In this document: positions 9,950-18,091 of the stretch, piece after piece
How the letters are laid out: every line of letters starts with the position of its first letter
How positions within the stretch are numbered: position 1 is the first letter of the stretch
NCBI GenBank assembly: GCA_036504975.1
Contig: DASXUF010000080.1
Coordinates: 1 to 64,000, forward strand
DNA: 64,000 bases
DNA from: Candidatus Binatia bacterium
GTDB taxonomy: Bacteria > Desulfobacterota > Binatia > UBA9968
Reading direction: 5' to 3'
Program-made: the position numbers and the translations under genes
Notes under the pieces: generated by a model
What the model was told of the DNA's origin: nothing
The model's database searches: none
What the model saw: only the letters and a program-made list of their open reading frames with translations

Positions 9950-10957
9950 ATGATACGGGTTTTCTCTCTGATCGCCCTGGTTTGCGCATCCCTTGTCACT
10001 GCCCGCGCCTGGGGACAGGCGGACCACGCCGCCAAACTGATCGAAGGCGCCAAGAAGGAAGGGAAGCTCGTCTGGCACACCTCGATGAGCGTCTCGGACG
10101 CCAAGCTGTTGGTCGACAGTTTCATGAAAAAATATCCCTTTGCCAGGGTCGAACTGGTGCGCTCCGGCGGCGAAGCGACTTTGAATCGCCTATTGAGCGA
10201 GGTGCGGGCGGGGAAATGGGATTTTGACGTCGTAGCGATAGGAGGGACCAGTATTCTGATCCAGCACCATTTAATCGCGCCGTATCTTTCGCCCGAAGCC
10301 AAAGCTTACTTGCCGGAATTCAGAGACCCGGCCGGCCACTGGACCGGACTTTTTAACAACTATTTCGTGGTTGGATACAATACAAAATTAGTTTCCGACG
10401 CGGAGTCGCCGCGAATATGGAAGGATCTGCTCGCCGGCAAATGGAAAAATAATATCTCTATGGATCAGGAAGAATACCCGTTGTACGCCGCGCTGCTGGC
10501 CGCTTGGGGAAAGAATCATACTCATAGCTTCATAAGATCCCTGGCCCAACAAAACATTCAATGGCGCAAGGGCCATACCCTCATCGCGCAACTCATCGCC
10601 GCCGGAGAATTTTCCTTGGGAATCGTCTACGCTCACACGGTCGAAGCCATGAAGAAGGCCGGAGCGCCCATAGAATGGAACAACACCCTCGACCCTATTG
10701 TCGTATTGGTGAACGGCATCGCTCTCAGCGCCAAGCCGAATAATCCCAATCTGGCGAGGCTCTTTATCGATTTTACTTTGTCCAAGGAGGGGCAGGGGCT
10801 GGTGCGATCGTTGAATAGAATTCCGGCCCGCGGGGACATCGATCCGCCGTCGCCGAAAATGCAGCAAAGCAAGCTCCAGTTGAAGGCGGTGCCGCAAGAT
10901 ATGGGGACGCGATATAAAACTTACGTAGAGGAATTCCGACAGCTCACGGGGCAGTGA
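9950..10957 (+). CDS. Iron/polyamine-type extracellular solute-binding protein (copy 2)
   Basis: Paralogue of the 7696-8712 product, 335 residues, with a signal peptide ending near ARAWGQ and the same landmarks (LIEGAKKEGKLVWHTSMS at the mature N terminus, AKAYLPEFRDPAGHWTGLF, NGIALSAKPNNPNLARLF). It is predicted to be exported and to bind a small ligand for transport or signalling; the ligand is unknown. The upstream spacer has a good promoter. Its 3' end overlaps the 3' end of the convergent LysR gene by 14 bases. There is no transporter next to it. Confidence 0.86.
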   Translation: MIRVFSLIALVCASLVTARAWGQADHAAKLIEGAKKEGKLVWHTSMSVSDAKLLVDSFMKKYPFARVELVRSGGEATLNRLLSEVRAGKWDFDVVAIGGTSILIQHHLIAPYLSPEAKAYLPEFRDPAGHWTGLFNNYFVVGYNTKLVSDAESPRIWKDLLAGKWKNNISMDQEEYPLYAALLAAWGKNHTHSFIRSLAQQNIQWRKGHTLIAQLIAAGEFSLGIVYAHTVEAMKKAGAPIEWNNTLDPIVVLVNGIALSAKPNNPNLARLFIDFTLSKEGQGLVRSLNRIPARGDIDPPSPKMQQSKLQLKAVPQDMGTRYKTYVEEFRQLTGQ

Positions 10958-11918
10958 CTCTAGAACTCCGGGATGTTCTTTCGTTGCCTCGTTTGCCGGC
11001 GGCCGTCGCGATTTTTCCCCAGCGTTCTTTATAACTTTTCAAAAATTCGATAAACGCCTGGAGCAGTTGATTGTTGCGTCGCTTCTTATGATAGGCGAGA
11101 TACATCGCTCGTTTTACGTTCAGGTCGGTGACATTTAAAATCTTCAACAGCCCTGCCTTGACGTCCAGAGCGACGCAGTGCTCGGGAAGAAAACTTATTC
11201 CAAGGTCGTTGGCGACGGCGGATTTGATGGCGTCCCTCCCGGCGGAAAGGACGTTGATCTCCAGCACCGGCACGAAGGGGAGTCTCCTCTGGTTGAAAAC
11301 ATTTTCCACCATCTCTCTGGAGAGAGTGCCTTTCTCATCGGCGACAATGGGCTCTTGGGCGACCTGTTCCAAGCGCACCGAGCGTCTTTTGGCGAGCGGG
11401 TGACGGGGCGGCGCGATCACGACGACTCTCTCTTCCTGATAAAGGGTCGCGGCGATCAAGGAAGATTTAGGAGCGTTGCCCATGAGGGCCACGTCCACTT
11501 CTCCATTGAGCAGCTTTTCCTCGATGATCCCGCTTCGTTGAATCATCAACTTGACTTCGATCGAAGGGAAGGATTTTTTAAACGCCTGGACGGCGACGGG
11601 CAGCAGCGTGGCGCCGGCAAAGCCCGATCCCCCGACCGAAAGCCGGCCTTTCTTCATCCCCTTGATCTCGTCCATCTCGTCGGGAATCTTCTCGATGGTG
11701 GCCAGCGCGCTCTCCACGAGTTTCAGGAGCCGTCTGCCGGCTTCCGTGAGGTGGGGTTTCACGCCTAATTTCTCAAAGAGCTTTACCCCAAGCTCTTTTT
11801 GTAGACCGATCACCAAGGCCGACACCGACGGCTGGCTGATGCTCAAGGCCTTTCCGGCCTTGGTGAAGCTTCCTTCCTTGGCGACGGTCGAGAACGCCTG
11901 TAGCTGCCAAAGCGTCAT
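10944..11918 (-). CDS. LysR-family transcriptional regulator (copy 2)
   Basis: Winged-helix N terminus (MTLWQLQAFSTVAKEGSF, KALSISQPSVSALVIGLQ) plus LysR substrate-binding domain, 324 residues from the ATG at 11918, which has GGAGATTGC upstream. It is a near-parallel copy of the 8758-9660 regulator, with an additional basic, Ser/Thr-rich C-terminal tail of about 20 residues. It is convergent with, and overlaps by 14 bases, the binding-protein gene ending at 10957. A putative operator, GATTATCCTATAGA, lies 20 bases before its start (11938-11951), consistent with autoregulation. Confidence 0.93.
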   Translation of the reverse strand: MTLWQLQAFSTVAKEGSFTKAGKALSISQPSVSALVIGLQKELGVKLFEKLGVKPHLTEAGRRLLKLVESALATIEKIPDEMDEIKGMKKGRLSVGGSGFAGATLLPVAVQAFKKSFPSIEVKLMIQRSGIIEEKLLNGEVDVALMGNAPKSSLIAATLYQEERVVVIAPPRHPLAKRRSVRLEQVAQEPIVADEKGTLSREMVENVFNQRRLPFVPVLEINVLSAGRDAIKSAVANDLGISFLPEHCVALDVKAGLLKILNVTDLNVKRAMYLAYHKKRRNNQLLQAFIEFLKSYKERWGKIATAAGKRGNERTSRSSRVTAP

Positions 11919-11937
11919 GAGCAATCTCCTCTTATCC

Positions 11938-11951
11938 GATTATCCTATAGA
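11938..11951. promoter_or_regulatory. Candidate LysR operator, second copy
   Basis: GATTATCCTATAGA differs at two positions from the element at 9746-9759. Both copies sit just upstream of paralogous LysR genes. The core CTATAG is itself palindromic. Function is inferred from position only. Confidence 0.4.
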
Positions 11952-12069
11952 GGCGGGATTCTGCGTGATTGGGAGAGAGAAATCAAGAAGATTCTTCGAG
12001 CGGCGGTCGTCGAGCGGTGTGGACCTCCTCCGGGCATTGAAGTATAGGTCTCTATTAAAATCGTGAGTC

Positions 12070-13110
12070 ATGAAGATCGCCGAGATCACCAGCGTCTATC
12101 TCTCCGTGCCGCCGAAGACGCACGGCGGGACCGAGCGCATCGTTTATCATCTGTGCCGCGAGCTTACCCGGCGCGGCCATCAGGTGGAGCTCTTCGCTTC
12201 GGGCGACTCGAAGGTCGATTGTCCGGTACGGTCCGTTGTGCCCGTCGCCAGCCTCGACGATCCTCAATCGACCGTCTATCTCGAAAAAGAATTCGAGGCG
12301 CGCAATACCTACCATCTTTACCGGCAGGCGGCTCGTTTCGATTTGATCCATGCCCATTGGCCGACGCTGGCGCCTTATTTTTCAGCTTTGACCCGGACGC
12401 CTACGCTCGTCACCTACGCCTACATCGAAAAAGCGCTCCATGAATATTATCGGAAAGAGTTTCCGAATTGTTTTCCCGTCTGTGTGAGCCGCGCGCAGGC
12501 AAAGATGCTCGGCGACGAGTCTTTGCCCGTGGTCTACAACGGCGTCGAGCCGGAGGAAATTCCGTTCAACGATAGGCCGGAGGATTTTTTCATCGCCGTC
12601 GGCCGCATGACGCCGGGGAAAGGAATCGCGGAAGCCATTCGAATCGCCCGGAAAGCGAACGTCCGGCTGCTTATCGTCGGCCAGGTCACCAAGCACTTGC
12701 CCTGGAGCGAGGAATATTTTCTCAGCGAGGTGAGGCCGCACGTCGATGGGAAACAGATCCGGCACGTCGAGGCGATGCCCTACGCCGAGCTCGTGCAGTG
12801 GATGGGCCGGGCGCGCGGTTTCCTGTTCCCGCTCCAGTGGGACGAGCCGTTCGGAATGGTCGTCGCCGAATCGATGGCTGCGGGAACGCCGGTGCTGGCC
12901 TATGCGCGCGGAGCCATGCCCGAGCTGGTTCGACACGGCGAAACCGGCTTTCTCGCGCGCGACGAAGACGAGATGGTTCAAGCCGTCGCCGCCGTCGACA
13001 AGCTCGACCGCCAGCGCTGCCGCGCATGGGTGGAAAAAAACTTTTCCGTGGAACGGATGGTGGAGGGCTACGAAAAAATCTACGCGCAGGCGATCCGCCG
13101 CGGAAACTAG
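12070..13110 (+). CDS. Family 4 glycosyltransferase
   Basis: Retaining GT-B-fold transferase likely acting on a lipid or polysaccharide acceptor at the cytoplasmic membrane; donor and acceptor are unknown. The 346-residue product has the N-terminal GGTERIVYHLCRELTRRGH acceptor-side block, VCVSRAQAKM and VVYNGVEPEEIPF mid-protein, and the donor-binding segment FLFPLQWDEPFGMVVAES followed by MAAGTPVLAYARGAMPEL, which carries the EX7E motif. There is no clear SD upstream of the ATG. It stands alone on its strand after the LysR gene. Confidence 0.88.
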   Translation: MKIAEITSVYLSVPPKTHGGTERIVYHLCRELTRRGHQVELFASGDSKVDCPVRSVVPVASLDDPQSTVYLEKEFEARNTYHLYRQAARFDLIHAHWPTLAPYFSALTRTPTLVTYAYIEKALHEYYRKEFPNCFPVCVSRAQAKMLGDESLPVVYNGVEPEEIPFNDRPEDFFIAVGRMTPGKGIAEAIRIARKANVRLLIVGQVTKHLPWSEEYFLSEVRPHVDGKQIRHVEAMPYAELVQWMGRARGFLFPLQWDEPFGMVVAESMAAGTPVLAYARGAMPELVRHGETGFLARDEDEMVQAVAAVDKLDRQRCRAWVEKNFSVERMVEGYEKIYAQAIRRGN

Positions 13111-13139
13111 AATCCCGCTTCATCCGGATATCTAACAGG

Positions 13140-13320
13140 ATGCTGAAAAAAGCCCCTCGTGCTTCGAGAGCCTCAGCACGAACGGAAATTCTCCAATGAT
13201 TTCAATCCATCCTCCGTTCGTCCTGACCCCTCGACAGGCTCGGGGCTAAAGGCTGTCGAGGGGGCCTGCCCTGAGCCCCTCGAAGGGTCGAAGGATGAAC
13301 GGAGTGCTTCAGCACCCTGC
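13140..13320. repeat. Dispersed palindromic CCGTTCGTCCTGA/TCGAAGGATGAACGG repeat cluster
   Basis: Contains several half-sites of an element whose two halves are CGTTCGTCCTGA-type and TCGAAGGATGAACGG, including an internal CTCGACAGGCTCGGGGC and its partner near 13255-13290. Related copies are at 50205-50340, 54706-54822 and 63186-63290, with single half-sites near 25725, 28453 and 37905. It is intergenic and non-coding, a REP-like family. Confidence 0.6.
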
Positions 13321-13385
13321 TAGGCTTGGAGCTTGCAATCCGGGGCGTAAAGGACTTAATATTATTAGGTGAAGCCCTGACCCGT

Positions 13386-14492
13386 ATGTCGCTATCCCCA
13401 GATTACTTCCAAAAACTCGTCGAGAGCAGCCCCGACATCATCATCGCAGTCAACCGGGCGGGCACGATCATCTTCTACAATGACGGCGCCCGGCAAAATC
13501 TCGGTTTTACGCAGGAAGAGATGTTGGGCAAAGACGTCCTGGAGATCTACGCGACGAGGGAAGAAGCGCGCAAGGTCATGGCGGCGATGCGGCGCGGCGA
13601 GGGCGGCGAGCCGGGGAAGGTCTGCAACTTCGAGACGGTCTTTAAGACCAAAAAGGGCGAGCGCATCCCGGTGGCCATTTCCGCTTCGATCATCCACGAC
13701 GCCGCGGGCGGCGAGCTGGGCTCCATCGGTTTCGCCAAGGACATCCGCGGCATCAGGCGCCGCGACCAGCTCGCCACGCTCGGCGAGATCGCCACCGGAC
13801 TTTCGCACGAGATCAACAACTCGCTGGAGGTCTTGGTGAACCAGCTCGACCTGCTCCAGGAGTACGTCGGCCGGGTGGCGACGGACGAAGAGTACGTGGT
13901 CGAGTCGGAACGGCTCGAGTCGGTGGAACAACAGCTCAAAAAGATCCAGGCGATCACGCGACGCATCGGCGAGATGGCTGAGGGCGGCGAGTACGGCACC
14001 AAGGAGTACCACGACGGCAGGATGATGGCGGACTTGAAGCTGACGCCGGCGCCGAAGGCGGAGGAAGACACTCAACCGGGAACGGGCGCTTCGCTGGAGG
14101 GTTTGCGGCTGCTGGTGGTCGATGACGACCTCGGAGTCTGCTGTTCGTTGAAAGATCTGCTTCAGAGAGAAAGATGCGTCGTGGAAACCGCTCCTTCGGG
14201 CCAAAAAGCGATGGAGTTGTTGGAGGGCAGGGAATTCGACCTGGTGCTGAGCGACGTCGTGATGCCGGACATGGACGGATACGCGGTTTATCGCGAAGTG
14301 AAGAAAGAACGTCCCGGCTTGCCGGTCGTTCTCATGACGGCTTTTTATTACGACAAGGACCACGTCATCAAGCGAAGCTGCCTGGACGGACTCAAGTGCG
14401 TCATCTTCAAGAAACCGATCGATCCCGATCGTCTGAAGAAAATCATCCTGGAGCAGTGCCGAAAAGACGAAGCGGTTCTCGAACGCGACTAG
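13386..14492 (+). CDS. PAS-HisKA-receiver protein lacking a kinase ATPase domain
   Basis: Signal-transduction protein of 368 residues from the ATG at 13386. Residues ~5-122 are a PAS domain (DYFQKLVESSPDIIIAVNRA, FKTKKGERIPVAISASI). Residues ~128-195 are a dimerisation/phosphoacceptor helix pair with the H-box GEIATGLSHEINNS (His141). Residues ~240-365 are a receiver domain with acidic DDD at 246-248, phosphoacceptor Asp290 (LVLSDVVMPDMDG), MTA and the FKKP Lys. The usual HATPase_c domain (N, G1, F, G2 boxes) between them is missing; only a ~40-residue linker is present. So it may accept phosphate or dimerise with a full kinase rather than phosphorylate itself. An upstream in-frame start at 13326 is less likely. 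Confidence 0.82.
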   Translation: MSLSPDYFQKLVESSPDIIIAVNRAGTIIFYNDGARQNLGFTQEEMLGKDVLEIYATREEARKVMAAMRRGEGGEPGKVCNFETVFKTKKGERIPVAISASIIHDAAGGELGSIGFAKDIRGIRRRDQLATLGEIATGLSHEINNSLEVLVNQLDLLQEYVGRVATDEEYVVESERLESVEQQLKKIQAITRRIGEMAEGGEYGTKEYHDGRMMADLKLTPAPKAEEDTQPGTGASLEGLRLLVVDDDLGVCCSLKDLLQRERCVVETAPSGQKAMELLEGREFDLVLSDVVMPDMDGYAVYREVKKERPGLPVVLMTAFYYDKDHVIKRSCLDGLKCVIFKKPIDPDRLKKIILEQCRKDEAVLERD

Positions 14493-14514
14493 CCCCACCG
14501 GTCCGGAGCGCAAC

Positions 14515-14853
14515 GTGACAAAAGAGGAACATTTCAACCGAGGGATGGAGCTGTTTGCCGAAGGCAACCTCGACGCGGCGATCGAAGCTTATAAAAAAGC
14601 TTTGCAGGAAGATTCAGGCTATCCCGATTGCCTCCACGCGCTGGCGATGGCACTGGCGCACCAGGAGAAGCTCGACGAGGCGATCGAGGTCGGCAAGAAA
14701 TTGATCGAAGCGAGTCCGGACGACGAGCTGGCCTACACGAGCCTGTCGATTTTCTACCAGCGGAAGGGGATGATACCGGAAGCCGAAGAGATCGCGGCGA
14801 AGGCGAGAACGCTGGGGTGGAAGAGGCAGCTTGATGAAAAGAAAGCTAAATAG
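14515..14853 (+). CDS. Small TPR-repeat protein
   Basis: 112-residue protein of about three tetratricopeptide-like helix pairs (FNRGMELFAEGNLDAAIEAY, DCLHALAMALAHQEKLDEAI, AYTSLSIFYQRKGMIPEAEE). Such repeats mediate protein-protein contacts; the partner is unknown. It starts with GTG 22 bases after the PAS-receiver stop, so the two are probably cotranscribed and might act together. There is no signal peptide. Confidence 0.8.
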   Translation: MTKEEHFNRGMELFAEGNLDAAIEAYKKALQEDSGYPDCLHALAMALAHQEKLDEAIEVGKKLIEASPDDELAYTSLSIFYQRKGMIPEAEEIAAKARTLGWKRQLDEKKAK

Positions 14854-14896
14854 CTGTCAGCCATCAGCTTTCAGCTAAGATTTTATTCTCTCTCCC

Positions 14897-14921
14897 AACC
14901 CTCTCCCTGAGGGTGAGGGTT
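14897..14921. terminator. Probable bidirectional terminator hairpin
   Basis: AACCCTCTCCC, loop TGA, GGGTGAGGGTT: an 11-bp stem with one mismatch, at the convergent end of the TPR and SDR genes and touching the SDR stop codon. T-rich sequence lies on one side (14879-14892). The CCCTCTCCCTGAGGG word is also a common dispersed repeat in bacterial spacers. Confidence 0.5.
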
Positions 14922-15666
14922 AATGGAACGCGGTCCCTCCGTCGACGAGTAAGACCTGCCCCGTCATCATATCGCTATCGGAAGAGCTGAGATAGATAAT
15001 CGTGCCAACCAGATCCTCGGGATAGAGCCGCTTTTTCAGCAGCCGGATCCGAAGCGAATTTGCATCGACCTTGTCCCCCCGCTTGAGGTTCGCCTCGCTC
15101 AAAGTCTGACCCGGGGCGATGGCGTTGACGTTGATGTTGTATTCTCCGAGCTCGCGCGCGAGCGATCGGGTCATCGCGACGACCGCGCCCTTCGAGCTGA
15201 CGTAATGGAGGAAGTCCTCGTTGCCTTTGAAAAAAGTGCTCGACGTGGCGTTGATGATCTTGCCGCTTCGCTGCGCCTTCATAGTTGGCGCCACGGCCTT
15301 CACGCAAAGAAAGATGCCGCGCACGTTCACGGCGTAGAGCTTGTCCCACTCCTCGACGGTGATCTGCTCGAACGGTTTCCGCACTATCGTGCCGTAGACG
15401 GCGGCGTTGTTGACGAGGATATCGATCCGTCCGAAAGTCTCTAACACCTTCCGCGCCATGTCCTTTGTTTGTCCCTCATCGGAGACGTCGATCCTCAGCG
15501 GCAGCGCTTTGCCGTCATTGCCCACGATCTCCTTCGCGACCGGATTCGGATCGAGAATATCGACGACAGCGACGGATGCTCCCTCCTTGGCCAGCCCGCG
15601 CGCGTAGTGCGCGCCGATCCCCTGCGCCGCGCCGGTGACGATGGCGACCTGCTCTTTGAGACGCAT
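14920..15666 (-). CDS. Short-chain dehydrogenase/reductase (FabG-like)
   Basis: NAD(P)-dependent oxidoreductase with the classical SDR pattern: nucleotide-binding GAAQGIGAHYARG (residues ~12-24), NNAAVYG, catalytic Ser in INATSSTFF, YxxxK as YVSSKGAV, and a C-terminal TGQVLLVDGGTAFH. Length is 248 residues. The Asp in VAVVDILDP after strand 2 favours NAD over NADP. The substrate cannot be assigned. It is a single minus-strand gene between a TPR gene and a lipoprotein gene. Confidence 0.92.
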   Translation of the reverse strand: MRLKEQVAIVTGAAQGIGAHYARGLAKEGASVAVVDILDPNPVAKEIVGNDGKALPLRIDVSDEGQTKDMARKVLETFGRIDILVNNAAVYGTIVRKPFEQITVEEWDKLYAVNVRGIFLCVKAVAPTMKAQRSGKIINATSSTFFKGNEDFLHYVSSKGAVVAMTRSLARELGEYNINVNAIAPGQTLSEANLKRGDKVDANSLRIRLLKKRLYPEDLVGTIIYLSSSDSDMMTGQVLLVDGGTAFH

Positions 15667-15741
15667 AAAAACCTCCGCGACTCATTTATACATACAGGAA
15701 TGGTGCGCCCGCAAGTCGGAAAGTTTCGCCGCTAAAAATTA

Positions 15742-15770
15742 TTGACAACTCGGCGGAACGGTACGACAAT
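15742..15770 (+). promoter_or_regulatory. Sigma70-like promoter before the lipoprotein gene
   Basis: TTGACA at 15742-15747, 17-base spacer, GACAAT at 15765-15770. The ATG at 15783 is only 12 bases past the -10 box, so the transcript would have a very short leader. Confidence 0.4.
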
Positions 15771-15782
15771 TGCGGGTGAATC

Positions 15783-16196
15783 ATGGGCCGCGCGAAAACC
15801 ATCGTTCCGTTGCTCCTTTTCTTGGCGATAGGATCGTCGTGCCGGAAAGAACTCGATGTGCGGATCTCCTCGCCCAAGGATAATGCGGCGGTCCCTGAGC
15901 AACCGGTCGTTCAGGGGACGGTTTCCGACGCCCGGGCGACCGTGTGGGTCGTCGTGCATCCATTAGAGACGGAAGTGAACACTGAATACTGGGTGCAGCC
16001 TGAGGCAGAGGTGAAAGGGGATGGAACGTGGACGGCGGAGGTTTATGTCGGCGATCCCGGGAAGGAGGATGTAGGAAAGCAATTCGTCCTTATGGCGGTT
16101 GCGAATCCTAAGAAGACGTTAACAGACGACGACGTTCTGACCACGTGGCCGGCCTCAGCGGCGCAATCCGATGTTGTGTCCGTGACTCGCAAGTGA
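15783..16196 (+). CDS. Predicted small lipoprotein
   Basis: 137-residue protein whose N terminus (positive residues, hydrophobic core, LAIGSSC with Cys20) is a lipoprotein signal. The mature part is predicted beta-rich with repeated Val/Thr pattern (VRISSPKDNAAVPEQPVVQG, ATVWVVVHPLE), resembling an Ig-like domain that would be anchored in a membrane. Function is unknown. No SD is evident. The gene ends a few bases from a truncated doxX-like fragment on the opposite strand. Confidence 0.7.
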   Translation: MGRAKTIVPLLLFLAIGSSCRKELDVRISSPKDNAAVPEQPVVQGTVSDARATVWVVVHPLETEVNTEYWVQPEAEVKGDGTWTAEVYVGDPGKEDVGKQFVLMAVANPKKTLTDDDVLTTWPASAAQSDVVSVTRK

Positions 16197-16212
16197 AGAG
16201 AGCTTGCCGTTT

Positions 16213-16293
16213 TTTATCTAACCCCGCCAGCAGCGGCACAAGCCCGTAGGCCACGCGCAGGGGCCAATAGATCTCCGAAAGTTTGGTCTTCAT
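16213..16293 (-). pseudogene. Truncated DoxX-like membrane-protein gene (5' fragment)
   Basis: An ATG at 16293 preceded by a strong AGGAGGTG starts MKTKLSEIYWPLRVAYGLVP and LLAGLDK, the N terminus of a DoxX-like/membrane protein family. After about 27 residues the family similarity stops and the frame runs into unrelated sequence that overlaps the lipoprotein 3' end. It is therefore a 5' remnant of a deleted gene at the left edge of the accessory region. Confidence 0.5.
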
Positions 16294-16458
16294 TGATTTC
16301 ACCTCCTGCCCCTATAGAGTCGCGAGCGGGGAAAACGTTACAAGGCGTCATGATACTATAATGATCCAATATAGAAGACGATCAGACAATTAGCGCCATC
16401 ACAAAGAAACTTAACGACCTGTGTTAACATAACCGACTTAGTTCGACGGGGAAACCAC

Positions 16459-17967
16459 ATGGAAGGCATGACACCGGACCTCTACGAGTACCTCCTGAGA
16501 GAGTTTAACATTGGGGCATCTACGGCAGAAAATGATCCGCTTCTTGAGTCGGCTCAGATTGAGACTACCGAATTCCATGATCTCTACTGGTCGGATCGAA
16601 TTGATGTCGTGCGTGGAATAAAAGGTTCGGGCAAGACAGCCTTATACCGAGTCCTATACCTACTCCGCCAGATGGCATTCGAGAAGAAGCGGATTGTAAT
16701 GAGCTTCGGCATCGAGACCGAAGGGGTTCCGCTATTCAAGAACTACGGCCAGACTTTCGATCAATTCTCCGAACATGATTTCGAAGGATTCTGGCTTGCG
16801 TATTTTTTTTACCTTGCCTTTCAAGCCCTAAATGAAAGGCGAGATCAATTGCCCGAAGTTGATGTGGCGGTCAGAGAGCTTTTGGATCAGCTTTCCTCGG
16901 ATGAGCGCGCCTTACTTGGTAGTGGGCTATCAATTCACGAGCGATTGCTACGATGGTTAAAACACATTCAAAACAAGGTGAACGTGAAGGGGATCGACGC
17001 CAGTCTAAAGCCAGAAAAAATCGGAGAAGGCTTCATTTTTTATCCGACCCTACATTTCGATCTCGTAGACAACGAAGACAATGTACACTCAATTGAACCG
17101 CTCGCATTTCGCGCGCGCGATAAAATGATCGAGTTAGCCAAATCGGGGAATATTCGCTGCTGGATCTTATTGGATCGGCTCGACGAGGTCTTCCTTCGCC
17201 GGTCCGACACGGAAATGAAGGGGTTGCGCGGCCTGCTCCGTGCCGCTTATCGATTCTCGGATCCCTCTCTGCGAGTGAAAGTGTTTGTCCGTGATGATAT
17301 CTTTGACACCTTGGCAAGTGGTGGTTTTACTGCCCTGACGCATATCGCCGATAGAAGTTCTAGCATCATGTCGTGGTCGGACGAGAAACTGCTTCTTCTA
17401 GTGGCAAAGCGACTTTCGAACATCCCGAGAGTTGCAAGTTACTTTCAATTTCGCCCAAAGGACGTTGATGGCAACCGAGAATACCAAGTCAATATCTTCT
17501 ACACGATCTTCCCAAAGAGGATTGGTCGCCAAGCGACCCTTGAGTGGCTGATAACTCAATTGCGAGATGGGAATGGTCAAGTGACGCCGCGCGATGTAAT
17601 TGACACTCTGAATGTCTCCCGGACTAAGCAACTCAGACTCTTCGAGACAAAGAAGGAGGTCCCGAAGCACTTCATCGAGGAAGAAGCCTTGCGGGCCGCG
17701 TTAGATGAGATTAGTCACGATAAGCGGGACAAGTTTCTATTTGCGGAGTTCCCTCACCTGCAGGATGATATCAGGCTATTTCAGGGCGGCTACTCTAATT
17801 ACGACTCGGTGGCACTCGAAACTCTACTTGGTTCCGAGTACAGGAAGAAGGTGGATCGTTTGCGGGCAATCGGTTTCCTTGGGTTTGATAAGAAGAAAGC
17901 GCTTTGGAAGGTGCCGCTCATTTGGCGGAAGGGCCTTGAGATAACTAGAGGAAAAGCGGGTGCATAG
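16459..17967 (+). CDS. Sll1717-like P-loop ATPase
   Basis: Predicted NTPase of 502 residues. Walker A is GIKGSGKT at 53-60, Walker B is CWILLDRLDEV at 234-244 (Asp-x2-Asp-Glu), preceded by a long helical insertion. Arg-rich VKVFVRDDIF at about 272-281 could include a sensor or arginine finger. The C-terminal third contains winged-helix-like segments (GQVTPRDVIDTL). The architecture recalls the Sll1717 family of P-loop ATPases found in variable genomic regions; the role is unknown and defence is only a possibility. A TATAAT box at 16357-16362 may be part of its promoter. It is visibly more A+T-rich than the flanking core genes, consistent with transfer. Confidence 0.72.
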   Translation: MEGMTPDLYEYLLREFNIGASTAENDPLLESAQIETTEFHDLYWSDRIDVVRGIKGSGKTALYRVLYLLRQMAFEKKRIVMSFGIETEGVPLFKNYGQTFDQFSEHDFEGFWLAYFFYLAFQALNERRDQLPEVDVAVRELLDQLSSDERALLGSGLSIHERLLRWLKHIQNKVNVKGIDASLKPEKIGEGFIFYPTLHFDLVDNEDNVHSIEPLAFRARDKMIELAKSGNIRCWILLDRLDEVFLRRSDTEMKGLRGLLRAAYRFSDPSLRVKVFVRDDIFDTLASGGFTALTHIADRSSSIMSWSDEKLLLLVAKRLSNIPRVASYFQFRPKDVDGNREYQVNIFYTIFPKRIGRQATLEWLITQLRDGNGQVTPRDVIDTLNVSRTKQLRLFETKKEVPKHFIEEEALRAALDEISHDKRDKFLFAEFPHLQDDIRLFQGGYSNYDSVALETLLGSEYRKKVDRLRAIGFLGFDKKKALWKVPLIWRKGLEITRGKAGA

Positions 17968-18013
17968 ATGCGTACGTATCAGAAAGTAAAAGTACCTGGT
18001 GGTTAAGAAGAGG

Positions 18014-18038
18014 AAAAGGTACCGGGAGTCTTTTCTTG
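18014..18038. repeat. 25-bp direct repeat, left copy
   Basis: Begins AAAAGGTACCGGGAGTCTTT and ends TCTTG; identical to 18827-18851. The core AAAAG...CTTTT is a partial palindrome of the REP type. The two copies bracket the gene at 18092-18796. Confidence 0.75.
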
Positions 18039-18091
18039 ATCTTACTGGCGCGGGTTTTTTGGTGGCTCATCTCAGGCCGTCGCTTTAGCAA

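Noticed and set aside
16357..16362. Perfect TATAAT as a firm promoter of the ATPase gene
   Set aside because: No acceptable -35 box at 16-18 bases; mentioned only as a possibility.
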